DNA from: Dickeya undicola
GTDB lineage: Bacteria; Pseudomonadota; Gammaproteobacteria; Enterobacterales; Enterobacteriaceae
Assembly: GCF_000784735.1 (NCBI RefSeq)
Contig: NZ_JSYG01000032.1
Location: 227,656-291,655, forward strand
DNA length: 64,000 nucleotides
Direction of reading: 5' to 3'
The notes under the pieces: generated by a model
What the model saw: only the letters and a program-made list of their open reading frames with translations
The model's database searches: none
Told to the model about the DNA's origin: nothing
Made by a program: the position numbers and the translations under genes
Part shown: positions 41,811 through 49,642 of the stretch, piece by piece
Numbering within the stretch: position 1 is the stretch's first letter
How the letters are laid out: the number at the start of each line of letters is the position of its first letter

Positions 41811-42818
41811 TTACTCCGCGCTGACTTGAGTGCTGACGTAATGAAACGGGCGGCCCGACTTGAAGATGAGGTGATATTGGCGCTCATCCACATTGCTGCG
41901 CTTTTCCAGATAAATGTCGGCCCCGCGTTTCACCGCCACTGAATGCCACGGCGTCCGCCAGCGATCTTTTACCGGTGCCAGTTTTATGCCGATTTTTTTG
42001 GAAATGCGGAATTGCGGATGAATCGACAGACGCACCGCCTGCGGGAACTTCTCTTCCAGATGTTTGCTCCAGGCTTCACTGCGCTGGATGACCCGGTAGG
42101 CAGCTACACGAGCCACTTTCTGGATTTGAGCATTACTGACGCCGGTAAACTCCTCCATGCCACCGTAATCCTCACACAGAAAACGCGTCACGCCGCGATA
42201 CATGGAAGCCGCTTCAGGCTCCTCTTTAACCCGGCTCTTCAGCGCCAGTAACGATGTGCCGTACTGAATCATCAATTCTTCCCGCAGAGAATCGAGATCC
42301 TTGATGCCCGGATAGGTATCAATCAGGTCATACATAAAAAACATACCCGGATATTTTTTCGTGCAATAGTCGCTGATCACATCCGTGTACGCTTTCACCT
42401 GACGGTCGGGGATTCGGACCACATCGGAAAAAACATAGCCGTCAGAACAAATTCCGATAACAGCACCAGGCTGGTAAACACGGCGAATGTCCTGACACAA
42501 TTCATGTAAATTATCCAATGCATACAGCTCTGCATAATCAGGAAGATGGCTGAGGGTTTTTTTGCGATTCGGCGACTTTCCCGGAAAGGCAGGAAGAATC
42601 ATGACTATTGGCTGTTGCTGGTTGACCGCCTGTATGATGGTATCAAGATGAGGTGCGATTTCATCCTCATACCGGCAATTATTCGGGTTTCCCTCCTCTA
42701 CCAGGCAGCGGCGGGCGAATATCGTTTCAATAATTGCTAACGCGATGTCTTTCGCGTCAGCTTTCACCAAAAAATCATCGACGCTATTTAGCCGATGTTC
42801 TTTTTTCTGAATAGGCAT
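41811..42818 (-). CDS. Isocyanide synthase (PvcA/DIT1 family), stand-alone
   Basis: A second isocyanide synthase, about 335 residues. Family blocks are MILPAFPGKSPNRKKTLSHL, PDYAELYALDNL, YQPGAVIGICSDGYVFSDVV and RTPWHSVAVKRG. It is only distantly like the fused domain at 39199, so the pair may act on different amino acids or one may have changed function. I favour the ATG at 42818 because aaagg stands eight bases before it; an in-frame ATG at 42851 is possible but has no ribosome-binding site. The first gene of the operon. Confidence 0.82.
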   Translation of the reverse strand: MPIQKKEHRLNSVDDFLVKADAKDIALAIIETIFARRCLVEEGNPNNCRYEDEIAPHLDTIIQAVNQQQPIVMILPAFPGKSPNRKKTLSHLPDYAELYALDNLHELCQDIRRVYQPGAVIGICSDGYVFSDVVRIPDRQVKAYTDVISDYCTKKYPGMFFMYDLIDTYPGIKDLDSLREELMIQYGTSLLALKSRVKEEPEAASMYRGVTRFLCEDYGGMEEFTGVSNAQIQKVARVAAYRVIQRSEAWSKHLEEKFPQAVRLSIHPQFRISKKIGIKLAPVKDRWRTPWHSVAVKRGADIYLEKRSNVDERQYHLIFKSGRPFHYVSTQVSAE

Positions 42819-42860
42819 ATTCATAACCTTTATATATGACCTCACCATCATTCATTCGAA

Positions 42861-43001
42861 TATACCCGTCATACATCAAGTTACAGGCGTGTTGGCTGCA
42901 TTACTCGGCCCATTTCATGAGCCTCGCCCCTTCGGGGCCGCTGCTAATAGCATTCAAAACACAAACCGTTTTGCCCTGAAACTCGAATTATTTTGGGTAT
43001 A
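42861..43001. repeat. Terminal-inverted-repeat element, copy 2 (141 bp), opposite orientation
   Basis: This runs from tata + cccgtcatacatcaagtta to ctcgaattattttggg + tata, the reverse orientation of the copy at 20117-20254, with the same ends and size but a diverged middle (a ccccttcggggcc hairpin). It lies directly in front of the isocyanide operon, so that operon's promoter is inside or beyond it. Confidence 0.75.
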
Positions 43002-43789
43002 ATAGGTATGTCAGCGATATTAATTCCCTATTCACTAATTACCGTAGCGCATAGGACTTCCCCTTTCATATTTCGTCAACTCATTTAAATACCGACCATC
43101 ATTAATCAAGGCAATTAATAATCAATCTTTTAAATGAGAGCATGAAAGAAGATTTATCTGTGAAAAAATCGTTGTGAGCTTAAGTTGATACTCTCTGATC
43201 GTCAATAGAACTTATTGAATATGAAATTCATCTTTTTTGAACAATCTGAAATTCTCCACAGAAAACTATTTACATGTGAAATTTATAATAAAATAATAAA
43301 TGCAATTAGAATATATTAATTAATTCCCAAAAAGAGGGGAACGAACGACAATATTCACACACAAACAATAAGGAAATAATAAGAAAAAAATTTCCACCCT
43401 ATGATTCCATACCCAAAATAATTCGATTCATTACCGAAGAGAACCCCCTCCCGAATTGCACCTCCATGAAAATAACCGACAAGTAACCACGAGAAAAAGA
43501 GCAACATGTCATCACACTATCAGCATAGGTACATTTAGTGCATTTATTGTCTCCTTTTTTTCCCGTCAATTCCCTGATAGTCACGGGTTATGCACTACCT
43601 GATTTATCCGGTGCAATTTCCTTTCCGTGTACAGAACAATGTTCGGATATGATTCACAGTGAAAATATTTCATTTCATCTCATGCTAATTATTTTTATTA
43701 AACCCAATTGTTCATGGCTACATATTTGTAACAATATATTTACCATGTGAGATAGCATGATGTGTTTGAATCCTCCGCACGTGCCACTA
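43002..43789. other. A+T-rich gene-free region with a solitary repeat end
   Basis: Almost 800 bases of low G+C without a credible gene. At 43409-43430 the string atacccaaaataattcgatt repeats one end of the 141-bp element nearby (one or two mismatches) without its other end. The rest looks like acquired or decayed DNA plus the isocyanide-operon promoter. Confidence 0.5.
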
Positions 43790-44701
43790 CTACACGCGCC
43801 AGGGAATTGGCACCAGTAATGCTTTCAGTATTTCAACGAACCGTTCCATACGTGCTGCACGTCCTGCCCGAGGCCCCAGCAGGGCGACCACATCCGCGTT
43901 AGGCAGTTGCCAGTCAGGCATCACCTCGACCAGCCTTCCAGCTTTCAGATCGTCAGCGACAGCCCACTCGGAACGCTGAATCAGGCAAAGCCCGGCGACG
44001 GCCCAATTTCTGACCACCTCGCCGTCATTACTGGTAAAAACGGGCCTGATACGCACGGTCTTCGTCTCACCCTCGGCACGTCGGGCAAATCCCCACAACG
44101 ACGCATCCGCCCGGTCTTCCCGCAACACGCCGCATACGTGGCGGGGAAGATCCATCGGATGCTCAGGCATCCCGTGTTGCGCCAGATAGTCAGGCGCGGC
44201 GCACAGAATTCGGCGATTGGGTGCCAGCGGCCGCAACGCCAGGCTGGAGTCGGTCAAGGGACCGACATGGATCAACACATCCCAGTCATCGATATCCAGC
44301 GTACCAATCGGTGCATCCGACAGCATCAGCGAGGGTTCGATGGTCGGAAATTGCCGACACATGCGTGTTACCGCTTCCGCCACATAGGCTCGCCCAAACC
44401 CCAGCGGGGCCAGCACTCTTAGTGGACCAATCACCTCGTTTCGCCGTTCAGCAAGCAGGGCGGCGATCCCCTCGATATGGTCCAACACCTCCGCCCCTTT
44501 TTCCGCCAGCAAGGCCCCCTCCGCCGTCAGGTGGTAGCGGTGACTGGAACGGTCGACAAGCTGAACCCCCAGGCGCTGTTCGAGGGCCTGCAAGCGTTGC
44601 GTCACCGCCGGTGCCGTTACATCCAGCGCACGTGCCGCCGCAGCCAGTGAAGGGGCACTGGCAAGAACGGAAAAGAAATGAAGGTCCCGTGAAGTGATCA
44701 T
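43790..44701 (-). CDS. LysR-family transcriptional regulator
   Basis: A 303-residue regulator with an N-terminal winged helix (SRDLHFFSVLASAPSLAAAA, VTQRLQALEQRLGVQLVDRS) and an effector domain of the CrgA/DsdC-like group (RNEVIGPLRVLAPLGFGRAY). I place the start at 44701; the long frame upstream is not LysR. It is divergent from the two amino-acid enzymes at 44802-46884 with 100 bases between, so it probably regulates them. Confidence 0.85.
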   Translation of the reverse strand: MITSRDLHFFSVLASAPSLAAAARALDVTAPAVTQRLQALEQRLGVQLVDRSSHRYHLTAEGALLAEKGAEVLDHIEGIAALLAERRNEVIGPLRVLAPLGFGRAYVAEAVTRMCRQFPTIEPSLMLSDAPIGTLDIDDWDVLIHVGPLTDSSLALRPLAPNRRILCAAPDYLAQHGMPEHPMDLPRHVCGVLREDRADASLWGFARRAEGETKTVRIRPVFTSNDGEVVRNWAVAGLCLIQRSEWAVADDLKAGRLVEVMPDWQLPNADVVALLGPRAGRAARMERFVEILKALLVPIPWRV

Positions 44702-44801
44702 TAATGTCAGTCTTAACAACAGATGCAGTTTTAGTAAATTCCATTCTAAATGGCGACAGGGTAAAAATCTCATACCGACAGAGCAAAATGAGAACAACAC
44801 G

Positions 44802-45947
44802 ATGACATTGACCGATCGACTATCGGCTTTACCTACCCCCTCGCTCGTACTCGACGAAAAAATCATGCTGTCCAATATCGCGCGCCTGCGCGATCGCCCT
44901 GAATTTGCCGGTATCACCTTACGTCCCCACCTGAAAACGGCAAAATCGGTGGAGGTCGCGCGCCGGGTACTCACCGATGGCACCGGACCAGCAACCGTTT
45001 CAACGCTGCGTGAAGCAGACGTGTTTTTCGAAGCAGGTATCAAAGACATCCTGTACGCCGTGGGTATTGCACCGCAGAAATTGCCCCGTGTCGTACAGTT
45101 GCTCAAAGCCGGTTGTAACCTGACCATCCTGCTGGACTCGATGGAGCAGGCACAGGCGGTCGTTGATGCGTCTCAAACATCCGGCATCCGAATCCCGGTG
45201 CTGCTTGAGGTTGACAGCGACGGCCATCGCAGTGGTTTGCCGCCGGAATCATCGCTGCTCATTGAGATCGGTCGCCTGCTGCATAACGGTGGCGGATTGT
45301 TGCAAGGCGTACTAACACATGCGGGAGAAAGCTATGGTGCAGTCGGTGCCGATGCCCACGCGGTGTTTGCCGAACAGGAGCGCCATGCGGCGGTGACCGC
45401 AGCAGACAAGCTGCGTCAGGCTGGCTTGCCTTGCCCCATCGTCAGCATCGGTTCAACCCCCACCGCGCACGCCGCCCGCAATCTGACGGGTGTGACTGAA
45501 GTACGGGCTGGCGTCTACGTCTTTTTCGATCTGGTGATGGCCGGGATCGGCGTGTGCCAGACCGACAATATCGCCCTGTCGGTGCTGACCACCGTCATTG
45601 GTCACCAGTCCGCACGCGGCTGGATCATGGTCGACGCCGGTTGGATGGCGCTCTCGCGCGATCGCGGCACCGCCAATCAGGCGGTCGATCAGGGGTACGG
45701 CCTCGTCTGCGATGACCACGGCAAGATCATCCCCGATCTTATCGTCACGGCGGCCAATCAGGAGCACGGCATTGTGGCGCTACGTCCCGGCAGCGACAAA
45801 CCACTGCCTGACCTGCCGGTCGGTACGCGGTTGCGCATTCTGCCGAATCACGCCTGCGCGACAGCAGGCCAGTTTGACGCCTATCAGGTTATTCCTGCGC
45901 AAGCGGACGCGCCGCTGTCGCAATGGTCACGTTTCGGTGGATGGTGA
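44802..45947 (+). CDS. D-threonine aldolase / D-serine dehydratase-like PLP enzyme (DSD1 family)
   Basis: A 381-residue fold-type III PLP enzyme. The PLP-lysine lies in LRPHLKTAKSVEV, and the C-terminal metal site is PNHACAT (His and Cys ligands), as in metal-activated D-serine dehydratase and D-threonine aldolase. VLTHAGESYG and SIGSTPTAHAA are also typical. It acts on a D-configured or beta-hydroxy amino acid; which one cannot be read. It is ten bases ahead of the next gene. Confidence 0.82.
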   Translation: MTLTDRLSALPTPSLVLDEKIMLSNIARLRDRPEFAGITLRPHLKTAKSVEVARRVLTDGTGPATVSTLREADVFFEAGIKDILYAVGIAPQKLPRVVQLLKAGCNLTILLDSMEQAQAVVDASQTSGIRIPVLLEVDSDGHRSGLPPESSLLIEIGRLLHNGGGLLQGVLTHAGESYGAVGADAHAVFAEQERHAAVTAADKLRQAGLPCPIVSIGSTPTAHAARNLTGVTEVRAGVYVFFDLVMAGIGVCQTDNIALSVLTTVIGHQSARGWIMVDAGWMALSRDRGTANQAVDQGYGLVCDDHGKIIPDLIVTAANQEHGIVALRPGSDKPLPDLPVGTRLRILPNHACATAGQFDAYQVIPAQADAPLSQWSRFGGW

Positions 45948-45957
45948 GGTAAGTATC

Positions 45958-46884
45958 ATGTTTTTAATAAATGAGAAAGACAGTGCCGCATTGGCCAGCC
46001 ACGCGATGGCCTATGATGCGGTGCACAGTGCGCTGATCGATGCGGTACACCCTGCCACCGCCAACTTCCCCGTTGTCCACGGCCACGGTTCCGACCCTGG
46101 CAACCGGTTTACCGTAAAGTCTGGTGCGACACCGGAGCTGGCGGGGCTGAAAGTCGGTTCTTACTGGCCAGGAAACCTTGCCAACGGGTTACCGTGCCAT
46201 AACTCAATCATCTTCCTTTTCGACCAGTCGAGAGGCGTTATCGACTCAGCGGTAGAAGCAGGAACCCTGAATGCCTATCGCACCGCCGCTGCCGATGCGG
46301 TGGCTACTGATGCGCTGGCGCGCGCCGACGCCTCGGTACTGACGGTTTTCGGCACGGGTCATCAGGCGCGTTACGAGGCCGAAGCGGTAGCACGTATTCG
46401 CCCAATCAAGCAGATTCTGGTGGTCGGGCGTTCTGAAGCAGCCACTCAAAACATGGTGGATGCCCTGCGTGCCAAGGCATTGCCTGCCCAGTCTTGCCAG
46501 GCGGAAGCAGCCTGTCGGGCAGCGGACATCATCATCACCGCCACTACCGCCAGAGCGCCGCTCTTTGATGCTGCCTGGGTTCGCCCCGGCACGCACGTCT
46601 CGTCAATGGGCTCGGATGCCGTCGGCAAACAGGAACTGCCGGTCGAACTACTGATGGCTGGCCGGTTATTCTGCGACCTTCCCGCGCAGTCTCACCGTAT
46701 TGGCGAATTCCAGCACGCCAGCGACGATAAGGCCGTTTTCGCCATTGGCGATGTACTTTCCGGCAACGTCACCGGCCGCGAAGCGGCGTCGGACATCACC
46801 GTGTTCGACAGTTCCGGCCTGGCAATCCAGGACCTGTATGTAGCCAAAGCCGTGATTGACACCTGGCGACGCCAACACGCTTAA
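45958..46884 (+). CDS. Ornithine cyclodeaminase / mu-crystallin family protein
   Basis: A 308-residue NAD(P)-dependent enzyme. The substrate region FTVKSGATPELAGLKVGSYW and the nucleotide-binding TVFGTGHQARYEAEAVARI fit the family, which includes ornithine cyclodeaminase, alanine dehydrogenase, ketimine reductase and the EutC/BhcD-type imine reductases. Next to a DSD1-family enzyme it may reduce or form an imine from the same beta-hydroxy amino acid (compare the beta-hydroxyaspartate pathway), which is inference. The start at 45958 follows a tgaggt. Confidence 0.82.
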   Translation: MFLINEKDSAALASHAMAYDAVHSALIDAVHPATANFPVVHGHGSDPGNRFTVKSGATPELAGLKVGSYWPGNLANGLPCHNSIIFLFDQSRGVIDSAVEAGTLNAYRTAAADAVATDALARADASVLTVFGTGHQARYEAEAVARIRPIKQILVVGRSEAATQNMVDALRAKALPAQSCQAEAACRAADIIITATTARAPLFDAAWVRPGTHVSSMGSDAVGKQELPVELLMAGRLFCDLPAQSHRIGEFQHASDDKAVFAIGDVLSGNVTGREAASDITVFDSSGLAIQDLYVAKAVIDTWRRQHA

Positions 46885-46910
46885 ACTGCTATACACCAAC
46901 CTCACTGCAC

Positions 46911-46941
46911 ACCGGATGCCGCCCCATCAGGCATCCGGTTT
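46911..46941 (+). terminator. Hairpin terminator after the cyclodeaminase-family gene
   Basis: The perfect ten-base-pair stem accggatgcc/ggcatccggt with a nine-base loop begins 26 bases after the stop codon. Only a short T tract follows. Confidence 0.65.
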
Positions 46942-47377
46942 GACGTTCAGCCAACGACCTCGGGCCTGAAAGCCGAGTACGGAAGGATAGCGAACATATC
47001 AGAATATTATTTAATAATAAGTAACGGGCATTAAGGAAGGAGCACTAAGAAAAAGAGCATTAGCACCTGTTAACACATACAAAGTAAGTAACACATGGCA
47101 AATAAATATAAATATAATTAGTAGCAGACTAATACACCAATAAAATTTAATCACCATTGTATAATTTAAAAACCATCAAGATTATTTTTCAATCACAGAT
47201 AACACGGATGAAGAATTTTCATTTTAATTATCTACAAAATCATTAGTAATGATTATGTAAAGCCAAGAGATTATTCCCTGCATTTATATTAAAAAAAAGA
47301 TATAAACACCTAATTAACCATACAGAAACTAAGTGAACAGAGTTTTATCTCAAATCATAAGACATCTTTTAACATTA
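46942..47377. other. A+T-rich gene-free region before the RiPP cluster
   Basis: About 435 bases of strikingly low G+C with no reading frame of note. It separates the D-amino-acid genes from the RiPP operon and probably marks the left edge of an acquired block; upstream regulation of the cluster would be here. Confidence 0.5.
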
Positions 47378-47406
47378 TTGACACAATTAACTGTAGCCAA
47401 TAATAT
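47378..47406 (+). promoter_or_regulatory. Sigma-70-like promoter of the RiPP operon
   Basis: A perfect -35 hexamer ttgaca (47378-47383), exactly 17 bases, then taatat (47401-47406, four of six consensus positions). Transcription would begin near 47413, leaving a leader of about 60 bases before the precursor gene. Confidence 0.7.
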
Positions 47407-47474
47407 TTGTCACGCGGAACAAACACATCCCGCTTAATTCAAAAAACTCAATGTGAAACTATAAGGAAAGTAAT

Positions 47475-47597
47475 ATGGATAAGGCTCAAGAATTAGAGTT
47501 GGCAGTTGCTGAATTGAATGCAGAAAATGCTGAAGCTGAAAATGAAATTCTGCTGGATGTAACCTGCATGGTTTCTAATAAAGAGTGGCAAGAATAA
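47475..47597 (+). CDS. Candidate RiPP precursor peptide (40 residues)
   Basis: A 40-codon gene starting MDKAQELELAVAEL and ending DVTCMVSNKEWQE. The first 27 residues are acidic, Ala/Glu/Asn-rich and helical, as expected of a leader. The last 13 hold one Cys (31), Thr30, Ser34, Asn35, Asp28 and Trp38, residues that the downstream enzymes could modify. A good aaggaaa ribosome-binding site precedes the ATG. It is the first gene behind the promoter, followed by a stem-loop and then the modification operon. There is no Gly-Gly or other clear cleavage site. The call rests on context and composition; I do not recognise the sequence. Confidence 0.75.
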   Translation: MDKAQELELAVAELNAENAEAENEILLDVTCMVSNKEWQE

Positions 47598-47603
47598 GAA
47601 AAA

Positions 47604-47622
47604 GTGGCCGCAATGCGGCCAC
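47604..47622 (+). terminator. Stem-loop between precursor gene and modification genes (attenuator candidate)
   Basis: The perfect eight-base-pair stem gtggccgc/gcggccac with a three-base loop stands six bases after the precursor stop. The tail is only ctttcatt, so read-through is expected; such a loop usually raises the amount of precursor mRNA over enzyme mRNA. Confidence 0.65.
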
Positions 47623-47693
47623 CTTTCATTAGGTCATTTCAAACAGAAATCAAAACCATACTTTACTTTTCAGTAATAGAAAGGTATTCATTT

Positions 47694-48779
47694 ATGAGCA
47701 ATATAGTCGATGGAATTGACAGTATCCGTTCAATATCTATAGATGAATTGAAAGACAATAATGGCTTTCTTCTGGTTGATGTAAGAGAAAGTCATGAATA
47801 TCTTGATGGTACTATTCCCAAGGCACTTACTATTGGACGTGGATTTTTAGAAATAGAATTGAAGAAAAGAAAAATAGAACTAGATAAACCCATCGTCCTC
47901 TTTTGCGCAAGTGGCTTACGCTCCAGGTATGCTGCATTAAGTTTAACGCTTCTTAATTATTCGAATATCTACTCACTACAGGGTGGATTTGAAGCCTGGA
48001 AAGCTCAGGGGAATAAAATTGAATATCCACTGAGTCTTAGTGATAAGGATAAAAAACGTTACGCAAGACATCTGTCGCTGCAAGACATCGGTTCTGATGG
48101 CCAGTTTAAAATTATGCAAGCGAAAGTACTGGTTGTGGGTGCCGGAGGGCTCGGCTCATCATGTCTTCTGTATCTCGCAGCCGCCGGTGTTGGTGAAATT
48201 GCTATTGTCGATCATGATATTGTTGACCTGAGCAATTTACAACGGCAGGTTATTCATAACGAGAACATGCTGAAAAGGAAAAAAGTTGACTCTGCATTGC
48301 ATACTCTTCGAGCACTAAACTCTGAGATCACAATAAATACTATTGATGATCGGGTTACGCCAGAAAACATTGATGCATTAGTTGACAGTTATGACGTCAT
48401 CGTAGATTGTACCGACAACTTTAAAGCGCGATACATTATTAACGACGCAGCTGTCGCCGCTGGAAAGCCTGTCGTTTCTGCAGCCGTATTTCGCTTTTCC
48501 GGACAAGTAATGACACGCTCGAATAACCAAGCACCGTGTTATCGCTGTGTCTATCCAGAAGCCCCGCCTGCGGAATTAGCCCCCTCCTGTACAGAGAATG
48601 GCGTTATTGGCGTTATCCCTGGAATGCTCGGGATATATCAGGCAAACGAAGTACTGAAGATCATTCTTGGGATTGGCGAGTGTTTAAATGGAAAATTATT
48701 AAAAATAGATATGCTCAACAATCAACACCTGTTGTTAACCACGAAAAAACGCCCTGGATGTCAATGCCATAATAATTAA
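47694..48779 (+). CDS. Rhodanese-ThiF/MoeB fusion, sulfur-carrier activating enzyme
   Basis: A 361-residue fusion. Residues about 10-108 are a rhodanese domain with the persulfide loop CASGLRSR (Cys71). Residues about 115-361 are an E1-like ThiF/MoeB domain with VLVVGAGGLGSS, DHDIVDLSNLQRQV, the zinc-binding CYRC ... CQC pairs and the PSCTENGVIGVIPG block. MoeZ/MOCS3 proteins have these domains in the opposite order. It should adenylate the C-terminal glycine of the carrier encoded next and load it with sulfur to a thiocarboxylate. Start at 47694 from domain fit. Gap to the next gene is 15 bases. Confidence 0.87.
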   Translation: MSNIVDGIDSIRSISIDELKDNNGFLLVDVRESHEYLDGTIPKALTIGRGFLEIELKKRKIELDKPIVLFCASGLRSRYAALSLTLLNYSNIYSLQGGFEAWKAQGNKIEYPLSLSDKDKKRYARHLSLQDIGSDGQFKIMQAKVLVVGAGGLGSSCLLYLAAAGVGEIAIVDHDIVDLSNLQRQVIHNENMLKRKKVDSALHTLRALNSEITINTIDDRVTPENIDALVDSYDVIVDCTDNFKARYIINDAAVAAGKPVVSAAVFRFSGQVMTRSNNQAPCYRCVYPEAPPAELAPSCTENGVIGVIPGMLGIYQANEVLKIILGIGECLNGKLLKIDMLNNQHLLLTTKKRPGCQCHNN

Positions 48780-48794
48780 TGGAGCAGTGTTACG

Positions 48795-49055
48795 ATGATT
48801 GATATATCTCTACCAGAATCAATAAAAGGCATAATTAAGATAACAACAGACTCTAAAAACCTTAATGATATCTTACTTGAAATTAGTAGTGTAAATCCTG
48901 ATGCATTTAAATTAATAGCCATTGAAAAAAATGAAAGCTGTAAATTAAAACCTTTCATTACTCTTTTCATTAACAATGCGATGTCGGTTGATAGTAACCC
49001 AGTTCTAACCGATGGCGATCACTTAACATTTGAAGTGGCTATTTCGGGAGGTTAA
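48795..49055 (+). CDS. MoaD/ThiS-like ubiquitin-fold sulfur carrier
   Basis: An 86-residue beta-grasp carrier that ends VAISGG, the Gly-Gly tail required for adenylation and thiocarboxylation. PVLTDGDHLTFEV is the typical penultimate strand of MoaD/ThiS proteins. Placed right behind its E1-like enzyme and upstream of YcaO/TfuA, it is the likely sulfide donor of the cluster. A ggag precedes the ATG. Confidence 0.85.
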   Translation: MIDISLPESIKGIIKITTDSKNLNDILLEISSVNPDAFKLIAIEKNESCKLKPFITLFINNAMSVDSNPVLTDGDHLTFEVAISGG

Positions 49056-49057
49056 TC

Positions 49058-49642
49058 ATGGACGCAAAAAAGTTACAAAAAGCATATGTGTCGATGCTAT
49101 ATAGCAATAACTATCGGATAAGCGATGCTGATACAGAGTATCAGTTCCTCGCCCAGACAATGGACAGCGAAAGGCTGCTCGTTGAACGCGCAGCCAGACA
49201 GCGTAATTTGCGTACTGTACTTTATTCAGATATGCATTTTACTCCGCGTTTTTTTAGCAAAGAACAGCTTCTCTCCCTGGTAATAGCATATTGTGAGTCA
49301 GACAGTTTCTGGAACTGGAACAGCAGGACGCTTATTGAAAGCTTTTGCGCATTTGTTGTCAAAAAATCCGTCCTGACTGAAGAAGAGAAAACTATATTCC
49401 TGGTTGATGGAATTTATTCTGGCATCTCAACAAATTCAGAAAACTCTCCCTGGAAGTCGAGAGTAAGTCATATCGCCGATAAATCGATAACTGAAGAGGT
49501 TATCCTCGAAAGGTATTTTTCATTATCATTATTAAGCAAAGCAACACATCTCTCTGATGTCAAATTTGAGAATAAAAAAGCATGTTTACGCTTACACAAT
49601 GAAAACGGGAAAGTCGCGATTTCACTTAAGGAGACAGCATGA
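49058..49642 (+). CDS. Unknown protein, candidate MNIO partner / precursor-binding protein
   Basis: I do not recognise this 194-residue protein. It is mostly helical, with several aromatic residues (MLYSNNYRISDADTEYQF, SDSFWNWNSRTLIESFCAF) and no membrane segment. Its stop overlaps the MNIO start by four bases (ATGA). MNIO enzymes commonly need a partner encoded next to them that binds the leader peptide, so I infer that role. The sequence does not obviously look like DUF2063. Confidence 0.6.
   Translation: MDAKKLQKAYVSMLYSNNYRISDADTEYQFLAQTMDSERLLVERAARQRNLRTVLYSDMHFTPRFFSKEQLLSLVIAYCESDSFWNWNSRTLIESFCAFVVKKSVLTEEEKTIFLVDGIYSGISTNSENSPWKSRVSHIADKSITEEVILERYFSLSLLSKATHLSDVKFENKKACLRLHNENGKVAISLKETA

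Noticed and set aside
43538..43750. 70-codon plus-strand frame in the A+T-rich gap
   Set aside because: No ribosome-binding site, no family, composition like surrounding non-coding DNA.
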